From Solirubrobacterales bacterium (lineage in GTDB: Bacteria > Actinomycetota > Thermoleophilia > Solirubrobacterales > Solirubrobacteraceae), in NCBI GenBank assembly GCA_013695395.1, contig JACDAP010000477.1, forward strand, positions 1-10,503: a stretch of DNA of 10,503 nt. Direction: 5' to 3'. Every line of letters begins with the position of its first letter. Position 1 is the first letter of the stretch. The position numbers and the translations under genes were made by a program. Of this stretch, positions 1 to 7,440 are shown in pieces. The notes below the pieces were generated by a model, which was not told the origin of the DNA, searched no databases, and saw only the letters and a program-made list of their open reading frames with translations.

Positions 1-348
1 ATGCCGAGCGAGCTCTCCGGGGGCATGAAGAAGCGCGCGGGCTTCGCGCGGGCGCTCGTGATGGAGCCGAAGATCGTCATGTTCGACGAGCCGGACTCCG
101 GCCTCGACCCCGTTCGCACCGCGCTGCTCTGCGACCTGATCCTCAAGGTGCACCAGGAGCACGGCGGCACGTACATCGTGATCACCCACGACATCGCTTC
201 CGCCCGGCGCCTCGGGCAGTACATCGCGGTGCTGTGGAAGGGCCGCATCGTCGAGTCCGGCGACGCCGAGCAGATGTTCAACTCCGAGAACCCCTTCGTC
301 CGCCAGTTCCTGTCCGGCGATTCGAGCGGCCCGCTCGGGATGGAGTAG
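1..348 (+). CDS. MceG/MlaF-type ABC transporter ATPase, C-terminal part (5' partial)
   Basis: This is the energising ATPase of the Mce lipid transporter, acting on the cytoplasmic side of the two permeases encoded next. The visible 115 residues hold the ABC signature LSGGM (residues 5-9), Walker B with catalytic Glu (IVMFDEP, Glu30), the D-loop SGLDP (33-37) and the switch histidine in ITHD (His63). Walker A and the Q-loop are missing because they lie upstream of the window, so the ATG at position 1 is an internal Met in the normal PSELSGG context and not the start. By family length, roughly 140 or more residues are missing. The DEPDSGLDPVR form of Walker B and the ending RQFLSGDSSGPLGM are typical of the actinobacterial MceG/Mkl branch, which supports a role in this operon rather than in a generic importer. 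The stop TAG is 2 nt before the first permease start. Confidence 0.95.
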   Translation: MPSELSGGMKKRAGFARALVMEPKIVMFDEPDSGLDPVRTALLCDLILKVHQEHGGTYIVITHDIASARRLGQYIAVLWKGRIVESGDAEQMFNSENPFVRQFLSGDSSGPLGME

Positions 349-350
349 GG

Positions 351-1217
351 GTGGCGCTGCTCGACCGTCCATCCGAGGAGCCCGCTGAGCTGGCGGAGCG
401 CCGTGAGCTCGACGAGCTTCCGCCGCTTCCCAAGCAGGACCCGGCGTTCATCAAGGGCGCCTCGCTCGCCTGGGCGCTGCTGGTCTTCACCGCCGCGACG
501 CTCCGCGCGCTCGTGACCCCGCCGTACGTGTGGCGCGGCGAGTTCGTCGAGCAGTCCTGGCTGCTCTTCAAGCGCGGCTCGATCCCCGCCGCGGTCTCCG
601 CCGCGGGCTTCGGCTACGGCGCTCCGGGTCTCCAGGGCACGGCTCTGGTCGAGCCGTTCGGCGACATCAACCGGGTGGCCGCGATCCTCGGTGCGGCGAC
701 GATCCGCGAGCAGGCCGTCTGGGTGACGGGCATGGTCGTGGCCGGCGTGGTCGGGACCGCCATCACCGCCGACCTCGGGGCGCGCCGCATCCGTGACGAG
801 CTGAGCGCGCTCGAGGTCATGGGCGTCGACGCGATCCGCCGCATGGTCGTTCCGCGGGTCCTCGCGATCACGCTGCTGATGCCCGCGCTCGGGCTCGTCG
901 TGATCGTCGCCGAGTACTACGCCGTCCAGGTCGCCTACCTGCAGTACGACGGCAAGGAGGGCGCCTTCCGCGAGGCGGCGGCCTACAGCTTCGCCTCGAT
1001 CGACGTCTACATCTTCTTCATCAAGACCCTGACCGTCGGGTTCATCGTGGGCATCGTCTGCTGCTTCAAGGGGATGAACGCCTCGGGTGGGTCGCTCGGG
1101 GTCGGCCGCGCGGTCAACCCGGCCGTCGTCCTCTCCTTCGTGCTCGTCTGGGTCCTGAACTTCGCGTTCAACTCGACCTACCTGAGCCTCTTCCCCGAGG
1201 CGCAGACGCTCCGCTGA
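351..1217 (+). CDS. YrbE/MlaE-family permease, first of two (YrbE-A position)
   Basis: This is an integral membrane permease of the MlaE family, which pairs with a second copy to form the membrane channel of the Mce lipid transporter. The 288-residue product has a charged, Glu-rich N-terminus (1-35), then hydrophobic segments near 37-54, 122-142, 168-190, 218-240 and 256-278. The family's cytoplasmic coupling helix, thought to contact the ATPase, is seen at about 143-170 (GARRIRDELSALEVMGVDAI). A GVGRAVNPAVV motif precedes the last membrane segment. I chose GTG 351 as the start because it follows the ATPase stop by 2 nt, has GGAG 5 nt upstream, and gives an N-terminus of normal size. An in-frame ATG at 234 would lie inside the ATPase gene and add an Arg-rich stretch that reads as out-of-frame ATPase sequence. 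A double Cys (237-238) sits in a membrane segment; its role is unknown. Confidence 0.93.
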   Translation: MALLDRPSEEPAELAERRELDELPPLPKQDPAFIKGASLAWALLVFTAATLRALVTPPYVWRGEFVEQSWLLFKRGSIPAAVSAAGFGYGAPGLQGTALVEPFGDINRVAAILGAATIREQAVWVTGMVVAGVVGTAITADLGARRIRDELSALEVMGVDAIRRMVVPRVLAITLLMPALGLVVIVAEYYAVQVAYLQYDGKEGAFREAAAYSFASIDVYIFFIKTLTVGFIVGIVCCFKGMNASGGSLGVGRAVNPAVVLSFVLVWVLNFAFNSTYLSLFPEAQTLR

Positions 1218-2035
1218 TGGCCACCAGGACGACCAAGCCCAAGCGCGAGCGCGAGATCCCGAAGATCCTCGAGCCGGTCGCCGAGGCCGGGAGGATCGCC
1301 TCCTTCGCGGCCAAGGCGTTCTTCTATGCGCCGGGTGCGTTCCGCTACACGGCGGAGGTGCTGCGACAGACCGCGCTGCTGATCACCGGCACCACGTTGA
1401 TCCTGCTGGGCCTCGTGATGATCATCGGCGGGGAGTGCGCGCTCTTCTTCGTCTACCTCACGCGGCCGCTCGGCGGCACCGACTTCACCGGGTTCTTCGA
1501 GGTGCCCTGCGGCATCCGCGAGCTCTTCCCGTACATGTTCGGCTACATCTTCGCGGCGAAGGTCGGCTGCGGCCTGGTCGCCGAGATCGGCTCGATGCGG
1601 ATCAGCGACGAGATCGACGCGCTGGAGTCCGTCGGCATGGATCCGATGCGCCACGTCGTCGGCACCCGGCTGCTGGCCGTGCTCATCTACGTCCCCTTCG
1701 TCTACGTCATCTGCATCCTCGCCGGGCTGCTCGGCGGCTGGCTCGTCTCGGTGGTGCAGATCGGGGAGCTCACGGGCTCGCGGTACTTCAACGGCTACTG
1801 GTCGAGCCAGGGGCTCATCGACAACGCCATATCGATGATCAAGACGATGTCGATCGGCATCTCGATCGCCTGCGTCGGCATGTACTACGGGTGGACCACA
1901 CGGGGCGGTCCCGTCGGGGTGGGGAACGCGGTCGCACGGTCGATGATCGTCAACCTGATCCTGATCCATCTGATCGGGGCCTTCTGGAGCCTCGTGTTCT
2001 TCAGCGAGGGCGCCAACTACCCCTTCGGCGGATGA
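1217..2035 (+). CDS. YrbE/MlaE-family permease, second of two (YrbE-B position)
   Basis: This is the second MlaE-type permease, 272 residues, expected to form a heterodimer with the preceding one. The N-terminus is basic (residues 1-13, KPKREREIPK), followed by an amphipathic stretch (about 20-50) that in this family lies along the membrane surface. Membrane segments are seen near 55-80, 105-122, 152-180, 205-224 and 242-262. The coupling helix is at 123-150 (AEIGSMRISDEIDALESVGM). The motif GGPVGVGNAVARSM (230-243) before the last segment is a hallmark of actinobacterial YrbE-B proteins. The start ATG overlaps the upstream stop by one base (TGATG), and no good ribosome binding site precedes it, only GAGG 16 nt away, so translation probably depends on re-initiation after the first permease. 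Confidence 0.94.
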   Translation: MATRTTKPKREREIPKILEPVAEAGRIASFAAKAFFYAPGAFRYTAEVLRQTALLITGTTLILLGLVMIIGGECALFFVYLTRPLGGTDFTGFFEVPCGIRELFPYMFGYIFAAKVGCGLVAEIGSMRISDEIDALESVGMDPMRHVVGTRLLAVLIYVPFVYVICILAGLLGGWLVSVVQIGELTGSRYFNGYWSSQGLIDNAISMIKTMSIGISIACVGMYYGWTTRGGPVGVGNAVARSMIVNLILIHLIGAFWSLVFFSEGANYPFGG

Positions 2036-3351
2036 GCAGCCGCGCCCCCCAGATCGTCCTGGCGGTCACGGTCACGGCAGTCGCCGCGGTGTTCGTCGTC
2101 GTCTTCGGCCTCTTCGATCGCACCGATGACCATCTGCTGCGCGCGAGCTTCGACGACGCGATCCAGATGACCTCGGGCCAGGAGGTCCGCGTCGCCGGCC
2201 GGGCGGTGGGCGAGATCCGCTCGATCGATCTCGAGGGCGGCCGGCCGATCGTAGAGCTGGCGATCACCGACGACGACGTGTGGCCGCTGCCGCGGGGCAC
2301 CGTGGCGCGAAGCCGGTGGGGCAGCACGAGCGCCTACCTCGGCCGTTACACCGAGCTCATCCCCGGCCCGGCGGGTCGGGGCACGCTCCCGGAGAACGGG
2401 CTGATCGACCGTGACCGCAGCGAGACCGCCTTCGAGCTCGACGAGGCCTACCGCATCTTCCGGGGCCGGACCAAGGACGACGCGGGCGCTCTCGTCGACG
2501 AGCTGGGCGAGACCTTCGAGGGCCGCGAGAAGGACCTCAAGGCGGGCGTGAAGGCCGCGCCCGGCGGGCTCGACGAGACCGGGGCGCTCGCGCGGGAGCT
2601 CAGCGCCGACGAGGAGCGGCTGCGCACGCTCGCCAGCGCCGGCGACCGGACGGTCAGCGCGCTGGCCGAGCGCGAGGGGGAGCTCCGTGCCCTCATCACC
2701 AACGCGGCTTCCACCTTCGACGAACTCGCCGCGCACACCCGCGCGCAACAGGTCGCGCTGGCGAAGGCGCCCGAGACGTTCCGCGCCACCAACACGACGC
2801 TGGCACGGCTCGACACGTCGCTCGACGGACTGGACGGCCTGGTCAGCGATCTGAAGGTCGGTGCCCCCGCGCTCCGACAGCTCGCCCGGCCCACCCGGAC
2901 GACGCTCGCGAGCCTCCGTGAGGTCACCCCGCTCGCGGTTAAGACGCTCGACGCGGGAATCGCCTCGACCCCGCGCGTGCGCCGCCTGCTCGACACGGCC
3001 ACCCCGGTGATGCCACGGCTGGGTCGTGCCCTTGACACCGCGGCGCCGATGCTCGCCTGCATCCGGCCCTACGCCCCGGAGGTCGCCGGCTTCCTGTCGA
3101 CCTGGACCGGCATGACGAAGAACTTCGACAACGAGGGCCATTACGCCCGGAGCTTCCCGCTGACCGCGATCACCGCGATCACGCCGGGAACCATGAACAC
3201 CTCCCAGCAGGCGGTCCAGAACTCGGCGCTCAAGTACGCGATGCCGCGCCCTCCGGGCCTGAACGCGGGCAAGCCGATGTTCCTGCCCGAGTGCGGCGCC
3301 GGCCCCGAGTCGCTCGATCCCTCCAAGGATCCCGAAGGGGCGGGCCGATGA
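2032..3351 (+). CDS. Mce/MlaD-family protein, position A
   Basis: This is the first of six Mce subunits, expected to be anchored in the cytoplasmic membrane and to form one sixth of the MCE ring and needle. The 439-residue product has a membrane anchor at about 7-27 with almost no cytoplasmic tail, an MCE domain at about 33-113 (VRVAGRAVGEI at 52-62, ending YLGRYTELIPG), a long alpha-helical region at about 135-355, and a C-terminal segment of about 85 residues. Two Cys only (343 and 421) flank that C-terminal segment. The element FDNEGHYARSF (365-375) right after the helices is typical of Mce proteins in this position. The start is the ATG at 2032, which shares ATGA with the permease stop. 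A longer in-frame reading from 1435 is only a shadow of the permease gene. No clear Shine-Dalgarno is seen, so coupling to the upstream gene is likely. Confidence 0.94.
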   Translation: MSSRAPQIVLAVTVTAVAAVFVVVFGLFDRTDDHLLRASFDDAIQMTSGQEVRVAGRAVGEIRSIDLEGGRPIVELAITDDDVWPLPRGTVARSRWGSTSAYLGRYTELIPGPAGRGTLPENGLIDRDRSETAFELDEAYRIFRGRTKDDAGALVDELGETFEGREKDLKAGVKAAPGGLDETGALARELSADEERLRTLASAGDRTVSALAEREGELRALITNAASTFDELAAHTRAQQVALAKAPETFRATNTTLARLDTSLDGLDGLVSDLKVGAPALRQLARPTRTTLASLREVTPLAVKTLDAGIASTPRVRRLLDTATPVMPRLGRALDTAAPMLACIRPYAPEVAGFLSTWTGMTKNFDNEGHYARSFPLTAITAITPGTMNTSQQAVQNSALKYAMPRPPGLNAGKPMFLPECGAGPESLDPSKDPEGAGR

Positions 3352-4760
3352 CCGCCCGGCGCATCGCCGTGGGCGTCCTGCTGGCCGCCGGGGTCGCGAT
3401 CTTCCTCGTCGCCCGTGGCGGCGACGACCGGTACATGACCCGGGTCGTGCTCGAGGACAGTGGCGGGCTCCGCAAGGGCTCCAACGTGCGGGTGGACGGC
3501 GCGCCCGCGGGGACGGTCGCCAAGCTCGAGCTCGACGGCCAGGACCGCGCGATCGCCGAGCTGCGGCTCGACGAGGGAGCGGCACCGGTCGGACAGAACG
3601 CCAAGGCGCTGGTGCAGGCCGACGGCTTCTTCGGCGAGCGGTACATCGAGCTGACCCGAGGCGACGTGGGGAGGCCGGCGGGTGACGGCGCCACGATCCC
3701 CGAGAGCCGCACGGCGGTCTCCGTCCGCGTCGACGATGTGATCGACACACTCGACGTCGACACCCGCTCCGCCCTCCAGGTCTTCCTCGCCGAGCAGGGC
3801 TCAGCGCTCGTCGGCCGAGGACAGGATCTCCGTGACGTGCTCGACGCTCTGCCGCCCGGGCTCGCCCAGACCGGTGAGCTGCTCGACGCGTTCTCGCGGG
3901 ACAACGAGGCGCTCGGCCGCCTGGTCGAGCGGAGCGACCGCGTCGTGGCCAGCGTGGCACGGGAGCGCAAGCAGCTCGGCCGCCTCGTAGCGGGAGCCGG
4001 CGACACGCTCGACGTGCTCGCTTCTCGCCGTGCGGGGCTCCGTGAGACGGTGCAACGCGCCCCGGCGACGCTCCGCTCCGCGCGCAGCACGCTCGTTTCG
4101 CTCGACCGCGCCGCTGACCCGCTCATCCCGGCGGCCCAGGGCCTGCGGCGCACCGCGCCGTTCCTCAAGCGGACCCTGGATGAGCTGCCGAGCTTCACCG
4201 ACGACGCGGTGCCGGCGCTGAAGTCGGTCGCGAAGGTCGCCCCGAAGCTCCAGAAGCTCGCCGACGAGGGCACTGCCCCGGTGCAGCGCATCCGCCCGCT
4301 CGCGCTCGAGCTCGCCTCCTACTCAGACAGCGCGCTGGGACCCTTCACCGACACCCTCGCGAAGGGCACACCGGATCTCTTCGGCGTGATGGAGGGGTGG
4401 GCGCGCTCGACGCAGGGCCGCGACGCCTCCAGCCGCATCTTCCGCTTCGGCGCGACGACCGGTAGCGACATCTTCGCCGCGCTCCTGCAGACACCCGCCG
4501 AGCGGAAGCGACGCGCTCGGCGTGGCGACGAGCCCCCCGCCCTGCGCCCGGAGCCGACTCCGAACGCCTCGCCGCAGACGCCCGCCGCGCCCGTCCCCGC
4601 CGCCACGCCGGAGAAGCCGCGAGGGCTGGTCCCGCAGCTCACCGACATCCTGCCCGGCGACCTCGGCAAGACGGTGGACGCGCTTCTGCCCAAGCCGACG
4701 CAGCGGCCCGCCTCGCCGTCGGCGACCGGTGACCTCCTCGACTACCTCCTGGGGCCCTGA
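3348..4760 (+). CDS. Mce/MlaD-family protein, position B, with Pro/Ala-rich tail
   Basis: This is the second Mce subunit of the presumed heterohexamer, 470 residues. A very short N-terminus leads into a membrane anchor (about 5-23), an MCE domain (about 28-107, with VRVDGAPAGTV and a pore-side segment containing GFFGERYIEL), and a helical region to about 345. It then differs from its neighbours: the stretch 383-425 is basic then Pro/Ala-rich and looks disordered, and it is followed by a short amphipathic segment (DILPGDLGKTVDALLP, about 433-448) and a hydrophobic end (DLLDYLLGP). There is no cysteine at all. The start is ATG 3348, in an ATGA overlap with the preceding stop, with AAGGGG 7 nt upstream. 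An upstream in-frame ATG at 3291 lies inside the previous gene and adds an Arg-rich stretch, so I rejected it. Confidence 0.93.
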   Translation: MTARRIAVGVLLAAGVAIFLVARGGDDRYMTRVVLEDSGGLRKGSNVRVDGAPAGTVAKLELDGQDRAIAELRLDEGAAPVGQNAKALVQADGFFGERYIELTRGDVGRPAGDGATIPESRTAVSVRVDDVIDTLDVDTRSALQVFLAEQGSALVGRGQDLRDVLDALPPGLAQTGELLDAFSRDNEALGRLVERSDRVVASVARERKQLGRLVAGAGDTLDVLASRRAGLRETVQRAPATLRSARSTLVSLDRAADPLIPAAQGLRRTAPFLKRTLDELPSFTDDAVPALKSVAKVAPKLQKLADEGTAPVQRIRPLALELASYSDSALGPFTDTLAKGTPDLFGVMEGWARSTQGRDASSRIFRFGATTGSDIFAALLQTPAERKRRARRGDEPPALRPEPTPNASPQTPAAPVPAATPEKPRGLVPQLTDILPGDLGKTVDALLPKPTQRPASPSATGDLLDYLLGP

Positions 4761-6082
4761 TGGCCGCCTTCGACCGTCGCGCCAAGCACGTCGCCTCCCG
4801 TCCCACGATCCTGATCGCGGCGTTCGCCGCGGCGCTCGCGCTCGGCGCTCTCTGCTACCTGGCCGCCGTCGCCCCCCGCGGGGTCCCGGGCGCCGGGTAC
4901 CTCACCGTGAAGGCCGAGTTCGCGGACTCGGCCGATCTGCGCCTGCTCTCCTCGGTCGCGGTCTCCGGCCGGCGCGTCGGCCAGGTCGTGAAGATCACGA
5001 GCCGCGATGGGATCTCCGAGCTCGAGCTGCAACTCGATCCCGACACGACGATCCGCTCCGACAGCACGGCGCGGATCCGGCTCAAGAATCCGGTCGGCGC
5101 CAAGTACGTCGCCATCACCCCCGGCGCCGCCGGACGCCCGCTGAAGAACAACGAGGTGCTGCCCGCCCGGCAGACCTCGGCCGCGGTCGACACGCCCGAG
5201 CTGCTCACCGGCTTCCCCGCCGCCACCCGCGCCGACCTCCGGGACACCGTCTCCGGACTCGGTCGTGGCTTCCTCGGCCGTGGGGAGGACCTCAACAACG
5301 TGATCCCGAAGGCGCCTCCGCTCCTGAAGGACGCGGTGTCGATCTCGAGCGCGATCCTCGCTCGGCGTGGCGCCGCCGAGCGGCTGTTCCCCTCGCTGGA
5401 GATGCTCGCCGAGGCGTACGAGCCGGTGCGTGAGCAGGTCGCCGCCGGGTTCCGCCCCCAGGCCGAGGCGCTCGAGGCGTTCGCCGACCGACGCACGAGC
5501 GTGCAAGACATCCTCGAGACCGCGCCGTCCGCGCTCACGGCCCTCCGCAACGGGCTCGACCGCACGCGGCCGCTCCTCGACGAGACCGCCGCGCTGGCGC
5601 GCGCCACGAGCCGCCTGACCAAGCCGGCGCCGGCGGCACTCCGCGAGACCACCGCGCTCCTGCGCGAGGGAGCACCCGCTCTCGACCGGACCCGCCCCCT
5701 CCTCGACGCCGTGGGCGACTCGGTCCCGCCGACGCTGAAGCTGCTCGACACCGTGGACCCCGTGATCACCCCGAGCCGGACGTTCATCGCCAACCAGCTG
5801 CGGCCGCTGCGGGCGTTCGGCACCCGGGGCTGTGACGTCCTCAGCTGGGCCTCGAACTGGCGCTCCGCGCTGGCCTTCGGCGTGCCCGCCGGTGGCGATC
5901 CGCTCTCCGACCTGGACGCGTCGATCGACGGCCTCGGGTCCAACCAGAACTCCTTCCGCGTCCTTGCCGTTCCGCCGGCCGACAGCCAGACGCTGCTGGC
6001 GGACTCGCCCAGCCCCGAGCTCGCCGTGGGCCGCAACGCATACCCGGCCGCGTGCACCGCACGCGGGGAGCGCTTCCCATGA
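4760..6082 (+). CDS. Mce/MlaD-family protein, position C
   Basis: This is the third Mce subunit, 440 residues. A basic N-terminus of about 15 residues precedes the membrane anchor (about 16-37). The MCE domain is at about 46-122 (VAVSGRRVGQVV; end KYVAITPG) and the helical needle region at about 140-350. Within the needle the octapeptide DRTRPLLD occurs twice (267-274 and 309-316), exactly 42 residues apart, as part of a 21-residue periodicity. The C-terminal segment contains the only two extracytoplasmic Cys (358 and 432). Cys32 lies in the membrane anchor, in the context LGALC, which does not match a lipobox. The start ATG shares one base with the upstream stop (TGATG), and GGGG 5 nt before it may serve as a weak ribosome binding site. 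Confidence 0.94.
   Translation: MAAFDRRAKHVASRPTILIAAFAAALALGALCYLAAVAPRGVPGAGYLTVKAEFADSADLRLLSSVAVSGRRVGQVVKITSRDGISELELQLDPDTTIRSDSTARIRLKNPVGAKYVAITPGAAGRPLKNNEVLPARQTSAAVDTPELLTGFPAATRADLRDTVSGLGRGFLGRGEDLNNVIPKAPPLLKDAVSISSAILARRGAAERLFPSLEMLAEAYEPVREQVAAGFRPQAEALEAFADRRTSVQDILETAPSALTALRNGLDRTRPLLDETAALARATSRLTKPAPAALRETTALLREGAPALDRTRPLLDAVGDSVPPTLKLLDTVDPVITPSRTFIANQLRPLRAFGTRGCDVLSWASNWRSALAFGVPAGGDPLSDLDASIDGLGSNQNSFRVLAVPPADSQTLLADSPSPELAVGRNAYPAACTARGERFP
5495..5809 (+). repeat. 21-residue helical repeats in Mce position C
   Basis: Residues 246-350 of the position-C Mce protein can be laid out as five units of 21 residues with no gaps. Unit position 6-7 is hydrophobic (IL, LL, AL, LL, VI). 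Unit position 5 is Pro in three of the five. The octapeptide DRTRPLLD opens units two and four. Twenty-one residues is three heptads, so this is a coiled-coil-type protein repeat. The DNA encoding the two octapeptides differs at several third positions, so this is an old protein-level repeat and not a recent DNA duplication. Confidence 0.6.
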
Positions 6083-7440
6083 GCCGTCTCACCGAGCGCC
6101 TGCGCAACATCACCGACCCCGCACCCTCCCGCGTGCGGGAGCACCCGCTGCGGACCGGCGCGATCCTGCTCACCCTCGCGACGCTGGTCGTGTTCAGCGC
6201 CGTGACCCACAACATCCCGCTGATCAACGGCAAGCCCGGCTACCCGGCCGCTTTCGAGTTCAAGGCCGCCAACCAGGTCAACGATCGCACGCCGGTGCGG
6301 GTGCACGGGGTGGAGGTCGGCCGCGTAGACACGATCGACGGCGGCGGCGATCCGAGGCAGAGCTCTCGGGTCGAGGTGCGGATCACCGACGAGACCGTGA
6401 GCGTGCGCCGCGACGCGAAGGCCGCGATCCGCTGGCGGACGGTCCTCGGCGGCAGCATGTATGTCGACCTCGACCCCGGCTCGCCTCGCGAGCCCGAGCT
6501 CGGCGATGGCACGATCCCGACGAGCCGGACCATCAACCAGACCGAGCTCGACGATGTGCTGCGCATCTACAACGGTGACACCGAGGCGGCGCAACGCGAC
6601 GCGCTGCGCGGGCTGGCGGAAGGCTTCGGCGACCCGAAGTCGGCCGGGCAGGCGATCCGCGCGCTCCCGAAGCTCGACACCGTCCGCCGCGGCCTTGCTC
6701 CCGTCCGCGGCACGGAGTCCGGGGACCTCCGCAAGGTCGTCGCCGCGACGGCCACCACCGTCGAGGCGCTCGGCAGCGATGTCGGGTCGCTGCAGGGGCT
6801 CGTCACCGGTGCTCGGCGCACGCTGGGGGCGACCGCCGACCGGCGGGGCCCGCTCGGCGACTTCCTGGAGCTCTCACCCGGCACCCTGGACGAGACGCGG
6901 ACGACGATGCGGCGCCTGCGCGGCACGCTCGACCACCTCGATCCGCTCGTGCAGGACCTGCGGCCCGGCGTGCAGCGCATCAAGGCGACCAGCGATGCGA
7001 CACGGCCCGCGCTGCGTGAGGCCGACCTCCTGCTCCGCCAGGTGCGTCCCGTGCTGCAGAGCGCCCAGCCGACCTTCTCAGACCTCACCGCCGTCAGCGA
7101 CGCCGGCATCCCGATCATCAAGGGGCTCGAGCCGACGATCGACCGTCTCAACGACGAGACCCTCCCGTTCCTGGCCGAGCGCGACGACAGCACCCGCCTG
7201 CAGAACTTCGCCTCGATCGGCCCCACGTTCTCGGTCCTCAACATGGCAGCGGCCGAGTACGACAGCGAGGGGTATCGCCTCCACCTCTCGACGCTCATCG
7301 GCACCAACAGCGTCATCACCCTCGCCCGCTCGAACATGGCCCGGAGCTGCCGCATGACCGCGACCCCCGCCCAGGACGGCCAGTGCACGCGGATCGCCTC
7401 CGTCCTCACCCAGGGCCTCGTCGGGAAGGCGAAGCGATGA
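6079..7440 (+). CDS. Mce/MlaD-family protein, position D
   Basis: This is the fourth Mce subunit, 453 residues. It has a longer cytoplasmic N-terminus (about 24 residues, basic), a membrane anchor at about 26-43, an MCE domain at about 56-135 (VRVHGVEVGRVDTI; end SMYVDLDPG) and a helical region from about 155 to 365. Prolines at 289, 296, 310, 324, 331, 345 and 352 all fall in one heptad position. After the needle comes YDSEGYRLHLST (394-405). The only two Cys (424 and 436) are close together near the C-terminus and could form a local disulphide. The start is ATG 6079 in an ATGA overlap, with GGGGAG 8 nt upstream. The in-frame ATG at 6052 inside the previous gene was rejected. Confidence 0.94.
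   Translation: MSRLTERLRNITDPAPSRVREHPLRTGAILLTLATLVVFSAVTHNIPLINGKPGYPAAFEFKAANQVNDRTPVRVHGVEVGRVDTIDGGGDPRQSSRVEVRITDETVSVRRDAKAAIRWRTVLGGSMYVDLDPGSPREPELGDGTIPTSRTINQTELDDVLRIYNGDTEAAQRDALRGLAEGFGDPKSAGQAIRALPKLDTVRRGLAPVRGTESGDLRKVVAATATTVEALGSDVGSLQGLVTGARRTLGATADRRGPLGDFLELSPGTLDETRTTMRRLRGTLDHLDPLVQDLRPGVQRIKATSDATRPALREADLLLRQVRPVLQSAQPTFSDLTAVSDAGIPIIKGLEPTIDRLNDETLPFLAERDDSTRLQNFASIGPTFSVLNMAAAEYDSEGYRLHLSTLIGTNSVITLARSNMARSCRMTATPAQDGQCTRIASVLTQGLVGKAKR

Noticed and set aside
1..3. ATG at position 1 as a real start of the ATPase
   Set aside because: The protein would lack Walker A and the Q-loop. The Met sits in the conserved sequence before the ABC signature, so the gene is simply cut by the window edge.
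234..350. ATG 234 as the start of the first permease
   Set aside because: It would overlap the ATPase gene by over 100 nt, and the added residues are an Arg-rich out-of-frame reading of it. GTG 351 fits the operon spacing and has GGAG upstream.
3291..3347. Upstream in-frame ATG (3291) for Mce position B, and similar upstream starts at 6052, 7383 and 8540 for D, E and F
   Set aside because: All lie inside the preceding gene. The ATGA overlap starts place the membrane anchor near the N-terminus, as in the family, and have closer ribosome binding sites.
2017..3960. Long minus-strand open frame (647 codons) across Mce positions A and B
   Set aside because: It is antisense to two clear MCE-domain genes. 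Its translation is Arg/Gly/Ala/Pro-rich with no recognisable domain, as expected from complementary frames in high-GC DNA.
4855..6594. Long minus-strand open frame (579 codons) across Mce positions C and D
   Set aside because: It is low complexity, Ser/Arg-rich, opposite well-supported genes, and without a domain. It is a GC-driven shadow.
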